From: Sympetrum striolatum
Taxonomy: Eukaryota > Arthropoda > Insecta > Odonata > Libellulidae
Direction of reading: 5' to 3'
Assembly: GCA_947579665.1 (NCBI GenBank)
Contig: OX388343.1
Coordinates: 86,718,254 to 86,782,253, forward strand
Length of the DNA: 64,000 nucleotides
The position numbers were made by a program, and so were the translations under genes. Under the pieces are notes generated by a model. The model was not told where the DNA came from. It did not search any database and saw nothing but the letters and a program-made list of their open reading frames with translations. The number at the start of each line of letters is the position of its first letter. Position 1 is the stretch's first letter. Shown one piece after another: positions 1-12,058 of the stretch.

Positions 1-65
1 AACCTACTTATGCTCTAATAGAGGAGAGGGGAGTTCCTAGGCATAGGAGAGAGTTTGTCATGGAG
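1..65 (+). CDS. stau: staufen exon, first half of dsRBD4 (partial at window edge)
   Basis: The frame starting at base 3 reads PTYALIEERGVPRHRREFVME and stops at a GTATGT donor at 66, in phase 0. The wording matches the beta-strands of Staufen dsRBD4. The exon continues to the left of the window. Confidence 0.9.
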
Positions 66-3000
66 GTATGTTGCTTATTTATGATTTCTTTAACATTATC
101 ATCTCTCTGAAATTTCCCTGTTGATTTGTATATTGTTCATCTGGTTTCACCAAATATTTATTTATGAATGCATGTTTTTAGTATAGCATTTTCCATTATT
201 TTTTAACAATTTCCTCTGGTTAGAATATAGAATTTATAATAAGAGAATACACCAGGAATCTAGCTGTAAATGGTATTTTTCTATGGATTATTTTAAAAAA
301 CCAAATTTTCTTCTTATAATTCATAAGATCCCCTATTTTTGTACAATAATTATGTGATATATGTTGTAGGTGTCTGATTCCTTCTTTTTTTAGATACTTA
401 GAGAAATATCAAGAGGAGAATGACTTTCAAACTTCATTTTGTAATATAAAGCAAAACACCTAAAATTTATATTTTGAAATTAAAAAATTCTTTAATTTTT
501 TATTTACACCTTTAAATACTATGCCTTTCTTTGGAAGCACTGGAAAATTTCCCATATTATTTTTCCTTTTTTAATTATTACTAAATTATATACCCTATTT
601 TCTTGAAAATAATTCTCACCCTTTTGAGTTTTTTTTTGCTCTAAAATCAGGGTGTTAGTTAGAATTTGTTAGAATTGATGGCGCACTAGTTTGTCCTGAG
701 AAATTTATTATTGATTTAATTAATATGTAAATTCTGTCATATTGATAATTATTGGAATGTATTCAGTATCTATTATTAAAGGTTTACATTAAGTCCTTCT
801 CTATGCTTTAATTTTCATTTATTGAATGCTAACCTTTTTCTATGATTAAATATCCTGACAAAGTTGTTATTGCCATGAAATAGAATTAGATTTGGGCGCA
901 GTTGCTTTATTTGTAGGTATGATATAATGTATATGTGGTTTCATTGTTTGTTGACCATTTTAAATAGCCTCTTTAGTTATTCCCACTTTATTTTGGTTAT
1001 CATGTGTTTTTTCAAGGTCTCAGTGGAAGGTATCTGCTGTATAGGCATGGGACCAAACAAAAAACTGGCAAAACGAGCAGCTGCAGAGGAACTTCTGCGG
1101 GTATTAGGCTATGTACGACCAAACTTGCAAAATAATTCTTCCTCCCCATCTAAGCCTACTACGTCATCTTCTATTTCTTCTTCTACTCCTACTTTGACGG
1201 GTGGCCTGAGGAATTCATCATCCACTGCATCATCTACCTCTCATACAGCATCTGTTTCCTCAACAATACTACCCTCTGAAGTGAAAACAAAAGATAAAAT
1301 AGCTGAGGGAAACAGGAAGGTAAGGACTGATCATCTACAGCTATCCATTTACATGTTAGTTACATCATAGTAGACTCTTAAAATAGTACTTCTGAAGTGA
1401 TATTAATTTTATCTATTGGCTATCCAGCTATGCTAAAAATTGCAGTAGAAAAGCAAATTACAGTAGAAACCATTATTATTATTAGGGTCTTTATTTTACC
1501 AAGCAATGATAATACATATATTTCAATTAAATTTGATTTTTACCTTAATGAACTTCAATACAAAGCATAGAAGAATCTCTATGCAACACTTAATTATGGT
1601 TTACTTTCCGTTTCCCTTGTGTTCTAAATATACCATTTCTTAACTATAAAAAATCTACTTCTTTTGGAAGACATAGTTTGGTTATTACATGCATGCTTCT
1701 TATAAATGCTTCCTGTATAATTTTCCTCTCTTTGAAGATTACATATGTATCCTTATTACATTGTTTGTAAAAGCATTATTAAACAATCATGCTTAAATAC
1801 CCATCCTCTTCAACAGTTTGTATTAACATGATTTTAGTTCAGAAACTTGTGGACTTAGTTTAATTAATACAAAATTCCATTGATTTTTCTCATCTTGTTA
1901 AATCTTTCTTAATTCATCACTTTTTCTTTACTGCTAGAAATAACCTGTGATCTTTTACAAGTTCATCATATAAGATATTATCTTCAATCACAAATTCAAA
2001 GAGTCGGGTAATTGAAATAATTACCTGAGTTTATGAATCCAGCATTTCTTTGAAAGCTCAGCCTACTTTTTATAGTGATTGTGATTACTTTTCCATGCTG
2101 GTTAGTTTTCTAACAGTTTGTCTAATATTGGAAATACATTTCATGTTTTATACATAAAAAATCTGGAATTATTTTCTTGAATATGACCCGCATACATGGA
2201 TGCATGGGAATACTGCTTTATTTCTTTCATATAAATGATAAATAAGTATAACTAATGAGGGAAAGTTAAGTTATTTTCTAATAAAAAGTATTTATCATTT
2301 TCTTGATCCTTCCATGCATCTGATCCTCCATCTGTTAGCAGGTGTTTTCCATTGAGGTACTTGCAGTCCCCTTAGTTTGTGTTTTAGCTTTAATTTGTAT
2401 CCTTTTTTACACCTGATAATATTTGCTTATTCATTCTTAAAAAAACTCATTTATATACTAATCATGTAATTATTCGTTAATCGTCTCTTAAAATTTTCTG
2501 TTTTTTATAAATCCTTCAGAAGAGCATACAGAATACAGTAAATATTTAACTACAGTATGTGATTTATTTTCTTCCTTCCTTTCCTTCTCTGAAGGCTCTG
2601 GATTTGGTAAAAATATATTTCATTGGTCTCGTTCTTATTCATTTGCTTTGCTTTCTCAGTGCTAAGTTTGTATATCAAAATCAAAATGTTCAAATTTTTC
2701 AAAGCTAAAAAATAGCCTCAGAAAGCTCTAATTACGTTTAATTGGAAGTTTTTAATTTATTGAAAATCAGTAGAGTTTAAAACATTTGTTGTGCAATAAT
2801 CATAAGAGAATATCCTCTGTCTGTGAACTTGGTTCTGAAATCATGGTAGGTGTTTTCATTCTGCTATGAGACCTTTTATTGCAAAATAAGCATATGTAAC
2901 ATTTTCTTTTGGACTTAAATGTCATTTGAACATATTCTCAGCTAGTTAATCAATAGTCTGTGGGTATTCTGATGGATATTTTAGGAATTAATTTTACAAA

Positions 3001-6000
3001 TAATAACATTTTTCACTAGGTTACATTCTTAGAAGATAATGCAGAGGAAGAAGCAGCTGGAGTAAGTGGTGGTGGAACTTCATCTGTGTTAGCCCTTGGA
3101 GGTAGCGGAGGGCGTCAGTTGGTTCCTGGCATTCTTCTCATTGGAGGAGACAATGCTAAACAAAACTTTAACCAGTCATCCTCTAAAGTCGGTCAAGGAA
3201 GTAAGTTTCTATCCAAATTTATAATAATTCTTTTTCATAATTTTATAAGTTTTTAATCACCGTTTATGCATATCTCTGTGTAGAAGGCTATGGAAAGATT
3301 GAATTATGAATCATACATGAATTTTATCAGTGATTATTTTTTAAAATTAAATGTGAGTTTAATTAATTTTATTCCTCTAAGAATCCTATCTTTTTTAAAC
3401 TACTGTCTAAATTATTAGTAGTAGTAGTAATTAGTAATTATAGTAGTAAATTATCTTTTGAATTAGCATCTCAATGGATTTTTTATTGGAATTATGGACA
3501 TTGGATGAATAATTGCATGTATGATAATAATTATTATTTGAGCAGATATCTTGCTATAAATTGTTAAAAAATTTAGGATTACCTTGGTTATGGATTGGTT
3601 TTATGGGATAGATCTTTGTATGCTTCTCAAAATTCCTGCATTGACTTTGAAAGTATCAGCTTATGTGGTTATTTTCTAATCATTAATTTTCTTTTATAGA
3701 CATGGGTGTTCGCAATGTACAGTCTTCGTCAGGCAATAGAATAGCCAATCTTCAAACAACAGCAACAATTGCTAAGGAACTCTTAAGAGGAGGAACATCC
3801 CCAACAGCAGAGGCTCTGATGAAATCAGGGGCCTATCACCATCACCCTTCACCCACTCAGTCTCCTCCAGTTCATTCCGATTCTAAATCTGGTCATGAGC
3901 ACCGTACAAAAACAAGGCAGCAGCCAGATAATAATACTTCCCCAGTTGTAAGGCCCAAAGATCAACTGATGTATCTGGCACAACTTCTGAATTTTCAGGT
4001 TCAATTCTCTGACTTTCCCAAAGTGAGTAACTTTTTAAAATCAATTATTTATATAATTTCTTGAAATTTTCTTTTCTAGATAGATGAACTTGATTAAGTA
4101 TCTTGAATTAAAGAGGTTTAGTACTTCTGGTAAAGTTGAAAATTTTGTATCATTAGTGATACCTTGTACTCATAATAATAGTAACTTCTCTAACGGAAAC
4201 AGGAAGATCCCAATTACATCCATTTCAACCATTATCAATATTTACAAACCAACACAACCATTCCCAAGCCAGATCATTCTGATCAACCAGAATTCGAACC
4301 TGAGGCATTTGGGTTGGAGCGCTAGCTAACCCTAATACTCACTAACCACTCCGCCACTGCAGCCAGTTAAAACTTTTTGAAGTTTCATCTCCTTTGCCTC
4401 TTACTGCTGAAGGATAATTTTTCATAGAATATTTATTGATTAAACTTAAAGTAAAGATGCTGTAAAAAACAGTAAAAAGATAGCCTATTTTATTAGTTAA
4501 TACTTTATTGGAAAAGTTATTTTGATATAATTTAATGTTTGTTGTTAGAGTTTAATTTCTGAAAAGCCGTTAAAGAGAGATTTTTGTTGTTTATATATCA
4601 ATTTGCTATTATTAGAGAAATGTTTCTTACTACAAAACTGTTCAACCTATAGTCTATTTACTCCTCCTATCCCTTCTCTGGGATTTAGCACTCAAATTTA
4701 TTTCTGCTTCTGAAAATAAATCACCAAGGTAAAGCTAAGATAACTCAGAAACAGATAACTTTATTATGTCTCTTCTCTTTCTAATCCATCTATTCCCCAA
4801 AATTATTGGTATTGTTATTATAAACCATGTATATGTAGAAAAGCCTGGTGGTCTTTTCTACATATACATGGTTTATATATGCAGCACTCTAATTAAACTC
4901 TTTGTTTCCCTTTCATATTTACTAAAGAATTTTGAAATTAATATCAGCCTTCTATCTTTCCGGCTAAGATCTTTTAACTAGTAACTAATTTGCTATAGCA
5001 AATGTTGATCAGTCGATTAAACATTTAGTTTCATTATTGTATTCTTCACTTCATAGCATTAAATCATTTTTAAGAATTTTGCGGTCTAGAGATTCATTTG
5101 TAATCAATTCCACAGGGCCACAGTGAGTTTCTCAGTCTTGTGTCCTTGTCGACTGAGCCACCACAAGTTTGTCATGGTGCAGGAAAAACTACAGACGCTT
5201 CTCATGATCAGGTAAGAGAATTGTATTTGTTCATTTCCCTGATCTTTTGAGCTTTCACTGTTTGCTAATATTAATTTTTTTTTAATATGATTTTTATGTT
5301 ATTGTGTGCAAGTTTTCTTGTGTCATTTCCGGGTTTTTGTAATTTTATTTTTGATTCTGTAATATTTGCTTTAATGAAGAGTGGTTTTATTTTTCATCTT
5401 ATGAAATGTCAGGTAAAAGAGTAATATGGGGGAGTTCAAGTTCCAATTAAGGGATACATAGTAAGGGTCATAGAGTTAACCCATTGAGTGCTAACATTTC
5501 ATTTTAAATTGAATTGAATTGAAATTTGAATTAGAACCATTCAATTATTTTTAGTATGTCATGATGTTTTAAATGTTACAAAAGTGCGCTATGGAATACA
5601 AATGGTAAATAAGTGCTTTTGTAAGCAACTGCTTACAGATATGTCAAGAAGGCATGGCAACTGTTGATTTTTCTTCATGCAATTCCTGTGTGCTTTTAAT
5701 CCTGTTAATGTTGAAGTATTGCAATTGCGTCTTTTTTCTCTTGAATGCATGAAAAATTGGATTTAACACATTCATTTTATTCTATACCTATACATTGTCA
5801 TTTCAGGCTGCTTTGACAGCCCTTCGTGCCCTCTCTGAGCTGGGGTTGGATTCAGTAACTTCTAGTGGCAGCTCTCTTAAGAAAGATGTTGGTGGACCAG
5901 CTAAAAGTTCCATTAATAATTCCATAGGGAATTCAGGTGATGGGTAAGATGAATTTTCCACCATATTGTATGTACTATGTACCATATTTACTTGAAAATA

Positions 6001-6201
6001 ATGTACACATTTTGAGCCTTTTTTCTCTAAAAAATCGGGGTACATGTCAAAATCGATGACATACTAGATTCTGGCTCAATACTGCTTGTTCACATGTCCC
6101 TTAGAGCGCAGCTGGCCACATCCTTGTCTCAACTTGGTTCCATACGTTCCACAAATGAGCTATCAATATTTCGACAGAGCCCCCAAAGCCTACAAAATTA
6201 A
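1..6201 (+). CDS. stau: Staufen, dsRNA-binding protein (3' part of gene, 7 exons, 5' end outside window)
   Basis: Staufen binds double-stranded RNA regions and works in mRNA localisation, translation control and decay in the cytoplasm. Exons read in frame: (<1)-65, 1017-1319, 3020-3200, 3700-4022, 5116-5211, 5807-5943 and probably 6105-6201. Every junction has GT/AG and matching phase. Exons 1 and 2 form the second part of dsRBD4 (IEERGVPRHRREFVME, then the helix GPNKKLAKRAAAEELL). A Ser/Thr-rich linker follows, then a Gly/Ser linker and a His/Pro-rich stretch. dsRBD5 begins at PKDQLMYLAQLLNFQVQFSDFPK and continues through GHSEFLSLVSLST, PPQVCHGAGKTTDASHDQ and AALTALRALSELGLDS; this is the domain used for protein partners in fly Staufen. 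The upstream dsRBDs are not in the window. The stop is at 6199-6201 if the last intron is spliced, or at 5945-5947 if it is retained. Family assignment is certain; the last exon is inferred. Confidence 0.96.
586..690. repeat. degenerate MITE fragment, related to 5985-6065
   Basis: The stretch starting ACCCTATTTTCTTGAAAATA and passing through CTCTAAAATCAGGGTG is clearly similar to 5985-6065 (ACCATATTTACTTGAAAATA, CTCTAAAAAATCGGGGT) and loosely to the ends of the element at 21860. It lies in the staufen intron 66-1016. Confidence 0.55.
1017..1319 (+). CDS. stau: staufen exon, end of dsRBD4 and Ser/Thr-rich linker
   Basis: The acceptor TTTTTCAAG precedes 1017 and the donor GTAAGG begins at 1320. 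The exon is 101 codons, phase 0 at both ends. The N-terminal part holds the basic alpha-helix motif GPNKKLAKRAAAEELLRVLGY that contacts dsRNA. The rest is a low-complexity Ser/Thr/Pro linker. Confidence 0.95.
3020..3200 (+). CDS. stau: staufen exon, acidic and Gly-rich linker
   Basis: The acceptor TTTTCACTAG is at 3019 and the donor GTAAGT is at 3201. It reads VTFLEDNAEEEAAG, then a Gly/Ser run and RQLVPGILLIGGDN. It is phase 0 in and phase 1 out, and joins the next exon as an Asn codon. Confidence 0.92.
3700..4022 (+). CDS. stau: staufen exon, His/Pro-rich linker and start of dsRBD5
   Basis: The acceptor CTTTTATAG precedes 3700. The first in-frame Met at 3702 is internal, not a start. The end of the exon reads PKDQLMYLAQLLNFQVQFSDFPK, the opening helix and strand of dsRBD5, and is cut by a GTGAGT donor at 4023. 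Confidence 0.96.
4281..4366 (-). repeat. tRNA-derived SINE head in staufen intron
   Basis: On the - strand a box-A-like GTGGCGGAGTGGTTAGTGAG is followed about 40 bases later by a box-B-like GGTTCGAATTC, the spacing of an internal RNA polymerase III promoter. It is not a foldable tRNA gene. It lies in the intron 4023-5115. Confidence 0.65.
4819..4877. repeat. perfect 25-bp-stem hairpin in staufen intron
   Basis: Bases 4819-4843 and 4853-4877 are exact reverse complements around a 9-base loop (CCTGGTGGT). This could be a tiny palindromic element or a structured RNA. Confidence 0.85.
5116..5211 (+). CDS. stau: staufen exon, core of dsRBD5
   Basis: A 32-codon exon between CCACAG and GTAAGA. It reads GHSEFLSLVSLST, then PPQVCHGAGKTT and DASHDQ. 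This is the most conserved stretch of Staufen dsRBD5. Confidence 0.96.
5807..5943 (+). CDS. stau: staufen exon, C-terminal helix of dsRBD5 and tail
   Basis: It begins after TTTCAG with AALTALRALSELGLDS, the closing helix of dsRBD5, then a Ser/Gly/Lys tail. A GTAAGA donor starts at 5944. Without splicing the frame ends two codons later at TAA 5945-5947. Confidence 0.93.
5985..6065. repeat. degenerate MITE fragment inside the last staufen intron
   Basis: Second copy of the 586-690 repeat. Its position between 5944 and 6104 fits an intron rather than 3' UTR, and so supports splicing to the 6105 exon. Confidence 0.5.
6105..6201 (+). CDS. stau: probable last coding exon of staufen
   Basis: After a pyrimidine-rich CCCTTAG acceptor the phase-2 donor at 5943 joins to GGA and then stays open for 31 codons: AQLATSLSQLGSIRSTNELS, then IFRQSPQSLQN and TAA at 6199-6201. 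Balanced codons and Ser/Gln/Leu content look coding in this AT-rich DNA. The 161-bp intron between holds a MITE fragment. Inferred from splice signals and phase; the tail is not one I recall exactly. Confidence 0.65.
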
Positions 6202-6972
6202 CTGTTGGCCATTAGCGTTTAAATGAAAGGTAATTGGCTTTTTAACTTGAATTGGTTAAAATGCATACTTAAATTGGACTTTTGGCATAGACATCTACCA
6301 CCATTTCATATACAATGAAAATGCATATAAATATACACATTTAGCAGCATATATATGTATAGTGAACACGTATGTGGTGTTGCAAATGGGATTACATGTG
6401 TTATGGCGAACTTGAGATTTGCAAGCAAATGATTTTTCAATTTCAAATTCTCAAATTTTGGAGTACTCATTACATTTGATCGTGCTTTATTTTTGAATAT
6501 ATATGGTAGTTTTAATACTAAGGCATAATTGTTGAGAGTTCTAAAGTTATTTTATTGATCACCAGTTTTGTGAACAAGCTGACATCTTCAGGAAGATTTT
6601 CTTTCTTAGAGATGTCAACTCCTTGACAAAACTGGTTTTCAATAAAACATTTTTTGATTTAAAATCTCTTATTTAAATGGTAAATTATTTGTATGGTAGA
6701 CTGATTCTTCCATTCACCAAGCTATCAAGATTAGACAGTAATTTTTTGTGGGAAACAGGAGGATACCAGCTTTTGGTTTTTGACTTTCTTATAAGTATTC
6801 TTCATTATTCAGAAGAACATCCTGAGACACTCCTGGTTTTCTACATTTTTATGATATAAGTTTTACTTTGAAATGAAGTATCATTTATGTCTTGAAATTC
6901 AGATCAGGAGAGTATTTTATAGTGTCTTGTTTTTAAATATTGGCCTCCAAATAGCCAAGTTCACCTGGTATA
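6202..6972 (+). other. stau: staufen 3' UTR and hairpin element
   Basis: No coding signal. An imperfect foldback spans about 6551-6652: arms share TTATTGA..ACCAGTTTTGT and GACATCT. The right arm carries an AATAAA at 6641-6646 that could serve as a staufen polyadenylation signal. The true transcript end cannot be told from sequence. Confidence 0.5.
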
Positions 6973-7540
6973 CAGTAGAACCCCGATCCATCGTTCCCGC
7001 ATTTGTCGTTTTCCCGGATTTATCGTTTATTTTCTATAGTCCCGACTTAAGCCCATAAGGAGACATGTTAAGTAATACCGCATTCATCGTTCATCGAAAT
7101 ATTATTTTCCCGCATCCATCGTTCAGATTTTTGGCCCAATCGAGGAACAAAAAGACAATATATTAGGAATTGTGACAAAAATTTCCTTTGAGAGCTTGGC
7201 ATGAACTTTTTTTAAGGCTGTCGTAGCACTTGCTCAAAACGGCCGATTTTTTAAACATATCCGGGGCTGTTTTAATACGTCGTATCCTATTGGAGAGCTT
7301 TCACATGGGTGCGCGTTCAAGCCCTGTTTGTCCATCTCAGTTTACTGGCATATTTCACCCTGTTTGGACCGTCTCTAGAAGTTCAGTACGTTCTTTTTCG
7401 AAATCTTTATGGGTTTTCTTTGGATAAACTTTCATTTTAATAGTGTGAGCTGAGTCTACATTTCCCGTGTTGATCGTTTTCCCGCATTCATCGTCTTTTT
7501 CTCTCGGTCCCTTCAAAAACGATAGATCGGGGTTCTACTG
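6973..7540. mobile_element. pogo/Tigger-type MITE
   Basis: Terminal inverted repeats start CAGTAGAACCCCGATC at 6973 and end with its complement (GGGGTTCTACTG) at 7540, flanked by TA on both sides, the target duplication of pogo/Tc1-like elements. Near the ends are repeated ATCGTT/CCCGCAT units, as expected for transposase binding sites. No transposase is encoded (568 bp). The tips match the larger element at 34681-36445. Confidence 0.88.
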
Positions 7541-7542
7541 TA

Positions 7543-10500
7543 TACAAACTGTTTAAAAGATTATATATGCCTAACATAGTTTTGACTCCATGCACTGTCA
7601 TTGCCATGAAATTTTTATGTAATTTATTTTGAGTTTGGCATCTTAGTTTAACCTTTCCCTAACATTTATGTCTCTATAATTGTTTGCTAATTAGGAATAA
7701 AAAATTTCCAAGGAAAAACATGACAACTGAGATTTTTATCTTATTCCTTGCTGATAGCTAAAGGAAATCATGGAATTATTCCTCAGTTACGTAATATTTC
7801 TTGTTTTGACCTAGTCATTGGCATTGGTTTACTTAGTATGGCAGAAATAAAGGGGAATTTCTTTGCAAGGATAAAAAATCATAACTTTACAAAAATGTTC
7901 TTGTATATCATATTTAATAATGTTGTCTTGTTCAGTGCAAGGTAAAATAATGGTAATGGTGATAGGAAAGTGTGAGCATGGTGTAAAAGTTAATGTAGCA
8001 TGGTATTAGTTGATGACACATTAATCAGCTCTTTAGAAGTATATGCATAAAGCTATAAAATGTAGTTGGTTAGCTATAATTTTTTTCTTAAGTGATTCTA
8101 AAATGCTTGTCTTGAATTTGTCTTAATTTCATGTAATGCGATCTGCCACATCATACCATGAAGAGTTCATGTACAACCTCAATCTTCTGGACGGCAATCT
8201 CAGGCTCCTGTCATTGTTGCCAGCGATGGTGTTGCAATGGGGAAGTAAATATAGTTGTGTAAACTTGTAACCATTGAATTTCTCCTTACCACCCATATTG
8301 CCATTTTAGTTATGCTCAGTTTTTATGTGAAGCTATCTTCTCCTCTACAGATGAGTGCTTCACATCATCTCATTTTGTTATTAAATAAGCATTTGGAAAT
8401 GGGTGGTATATCGCTGTGGCTCCTGTTTAATAAAAGTAATGTACTAAGGTGTAATTTACATCCTATAGAGATTTTTTCATGAAAGAATGAAAGAATTCCT
8501 CTTGTAAAATTTTTATTTTTGACTGAAAATTCTTTAAATTGTGGTTGAAGAGCCATATGGTCAAGCCAGTTGGTTTTTGCCTTGAGGTTGTTAAGCCCCA
8601 TGCTTTATTTTTTATATTTGCTGTAAAAAAATTATGAAGAAAGGGACAGAACTTTTTGTTATGTTGATCAAAGTCTGTCACTCTACTTATTACTTGCTTT
8701 CAAAATAATTTTGAATTATGGAGAATAAACTTTATCATTTATGGAAATGAAAAATGAGCATTCTGAGGAAATAAAGAAATATGAACAGCAAAATCTGCTT
8801 CTAAGAAAAGAATGATAAGCTGTATCATTGACTTCTGACAAATAAAAAAATGAACTTCTTTCCCTTTTTTATATATTAAATTATATATTCATTGATTTTT
8901 GTTATTTTTCTCCTGTGTATGCAGCATTCTAAGCATCAGGCTCATTTTCTTCAAGGCAAAAATGAGTAAGCTTGACCATATTTCTCTTGTACCATAAGGT
9001 GTTAAGATTGAATAAGTTTGATAGAGCTTTACATTTTCGATTCCGTTTTGTAGTAGTTTGATATTTCTAAAGCTTGAACTCTGAAAACAGACATCTTTTG
9101 GAGAAAGGTATTATTCTTTTACCTTTTGTATGTTAAGCAGTGTTGTACAATAATTGTTGTCTCTTTATTTCCTGTTGGAGTTTCGACAAGGTTAATGTAA
9201 TGTCTCCTTCTCACTCTTAAATCTTTAAAAATTCTTCAAAAATTGGAAAAGTCTATTCTTTGTTCAAGAATTGAAGAATATAGTGAATACAACTTAATTG
9301 TTTTGTATTTGTCCTAGATTCTGTGTAATGTGATCATAAAATATTAGTTTATTACATGTCATACATTTTGTTTAGAGTAAATGCCAACTGACTATGGTAT
9401 TTCAATAAAATTGGAGGAGAAAGAATGTATGGAAAACATGACCAGTTTTCTGAGTTTATTGCATGTGAACTTGTACAATAAAGTTGCAGAAAATTTAATT
9501 GTTACAGTCAAATCTTGCTCTAACGTTCTTTATTTGAAAATTTTCCCTGAATTTTGCTGTTATTTTATGTAAATCGTTGTGTGTATATCACTACTATTAA
9601 CTCCTTACCATAATTTTTCAAATTCCTCTTATGGAAACGTTAGACCAGGAATTCTCTGTATCTTCTTTCTAGCAGATAATCTCTGATTACTTCTAACACA
9701 TTCACTGTGGATCACTCAATTATATCACATCTTGGTTGAAAGAAAAGTCAGTTAATGTTTTTAATCATTTATTGTCATCTCTAAGTAAAGTTTTTGATAT
9801 TGCAGTTATAAAATAAAATTTACTTTATTATTTGTAGGACTGAAATCAACAAATGCTGTTCTTCCATAGCAAGCAAAGAAACCTAGCAAACGAAATATAA
9901 TTTACAATTTCTGAAATATTCCTGATAAATTGGAAAAATAATGAATTATTTAAGCTATCTCTAAATTTTTTGTTAAATTTAGTCTATTAGTTTTGTGAAG
10001 CTAAAGTATGTGAAAACTTTGAATTATTTCCTCTTATATTATATCTGCCACAATAACTAACAGTGTGGGTAAAACTGTTTACAGTTGTTCCCTTCTATTT
10101 TTATCTTATAATTGCTTTGTTGCTAAAATCTTTGTGAAGTCAACAATCTTCGCCTACAAGTGGCTAATCAAAGAATTGATCTCTATACCAATCTCTTTGC
10201 TATGTAAATTTTGCATGGTAAAACTAATAATATTTGCTTTTGAGAGAAAAGAGTTTAGTAGCATTTGAGTATATTTATTTACTTATCCAAATATCATAAG
10301 ACAATATTTATTGGTTTTGCTATTGCTTCGGATGTTAATTGGTTTCAAATTTTTATTTTCTAAATAATTGATTTGCAAGATTTGTTTTAAATCAATGAAA
10401 AGCTGTTAGGGATCAGAAATATAGTAAAGTTATTATCAACTGTTACCATTCATATAATGTTGACTTTTCAGGATGCTTTTATTTGTTTGCCCCATTTCTC

Positions 10501-11378
10501 TGTAATTTTTATTGTTATTTGAGATTTAAAGTTGGATAGAAACAATGCAGTGGAAAATTTTGGATTTGGATTAAGGTAAGTGAGAGTAAGTTAAGGTTTT
10601 AATTAAGAGTTGACTTTCATTGCCACTCAATATTATTGCCATGATAAGTGAGTGTTGATAAATATTTTAATTTTTAGATTTTTACTGATCACAATTGTTT
10701 TCACAGAATAAATATCTTTTACATCTTTCTGATACTTTCGAGTAAAAATAATATTATTCCAAGTATGGCTGTACATATCTTCATGTCCTTTCAAAGAATT
10801 ATGTTGTTTCTATGGCTTCTAACTGGCTAATAACGAATGTTCAATTTAGTAATTTTTTGTTTACCTTCATCAGCATGAAATTATTTACCATTATTTTCAG
10901 TCATTTTTGGTAGTCTCTTTGACAAGGAAAATATGAAAAAAACTTTTATTGATTTACTTTTTTGTTGTGTTTACTTCATTAATTATTTTATGCCATTAGA
11001 AATACAGTCTTTCTTTGTTAGAATTGTCTATTGGTAGCTATAGTAGTATTATTTGTTTGAAACAAGGTTGTGGGGTAAAATTCAAAATGATTTTTCATTT
11101 CCTTGCAAGTGGGCCATACAAAACACCCTGAAAGAAAGAGGAAAAACAGACTAGAAAAAATTTGTTAAGGCTGGGAATTGAACCTGGGATATTCCTCCCA
11201 GTCTCATCAGACTTTTTTCAAGTCCATTTTTATTTGGGATTTTTCGTGGATGAGATGATTTATGAGATGATTTATGAGCAAAGATACATTAACCCATTTC
11301 CAAACCATGAAAGGCTACAGGTTCCTCTCCGCTGCTTTATGGAATCACTTATCTTTCCCCACTATATATCTCAATTAG
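7543..11378. other. AT-rich non-coding stretch
   Basis: No supported gene. Only short open frames of low-complexity AT-rich wording occur. A box-B-like sequence on the - strand at about 11165-11199 may be a SINE remnant. Part may belong to a long staufen 3' UTR. Confidence 0.5.
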
Positions 11379-11607
11379 AGTTATAGAATCTCCAAAAGTC
11401 ATCCTTGTTGGTGCTCTTCGTCTTACTCCCTCGGTAGTCGGAGAAAAAAAGAAAGGAAGGTGCACTTTTATGATACCCAAAGCGCCTTTCGAAGATAATG
11501 TCTTCCTCATCAGAGGTCGTGAAATCGTGTCGTAAAATAAGTAATTTAAGTAAGGGGGAATAAGACGAGGAGTGCTGACAAAGATGGGTTTTAGAGATTC
11601 TATACCT
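11379..11607. mobile_element. foldback MITE
   Basis: Left arm at 11379-11430 (TATAGAATCTCCAAAA.. to GTCTTACTCCC) pairs imperfectly with the right arm ending at 11607 (GGGGGAATAAGACGAGG.. to AGATTCTATA). Arms are about 50 bp and the loop is about 125 bp. There is no open frame. Confidence 0.75.
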
Positions 11608-11969
11608 CTAATTCATTAACAGACGTGTTTAAAAATTTCTTTCTTTACAATGTGTCTCAAGACAAGCACTTTACAGAAACATCGTGTTTTTTATTCTGCA
11701 TACACTATTCACCTAGGATGTTTAGAAAGGTCACAGGTTGATGAAAAATGTACATTAGTTATGATCAAATTTGTACACAGGTTACTTCAGAGCTGCTTCC
11801 TAATTTGTGAATCTCTTCCAGGAATGAAAGCTGAGGTTGAAGCCATTAACATTGACAACAATGTAAGGATAGATAATTCAACTCTCTTGCAAGGGTTAGG
11901 TAATGGAGTTCATTCAACTAATAATGCTAATTTGATGAATAGATACTTCCCAAATTTCTGTTCTATAAG

Positions 11970-12058
11970 GTTCTCACCGACCAATTATCGGTAAGAACCA
12001 ACCAACCTTTTATCAGAAGATACTCATCAGCTGAAGATAATCTTCAGCTGATAATAAT
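11970..12058. repeat. two adjacent short hairpins
   Basis: GGTTCTCACCGA and TCGGTAAGAACC (11970-11999) form a 12-bp stem. TCAGCTGAAGAT and ATCTTCAGCTGA (about 12029-12054) form a second, perfect palindromic stem, followed by an AAT-rich tract. Confidence 0.75.

Noticed and set aside
927..1016. ATG at 927 as the start of the staufen piece
   Set aside because: The bases before 1017 are intron with a clear CAAG acceptor, and the upstream exon at 1-65 joins in phase to complete dsRBD4.
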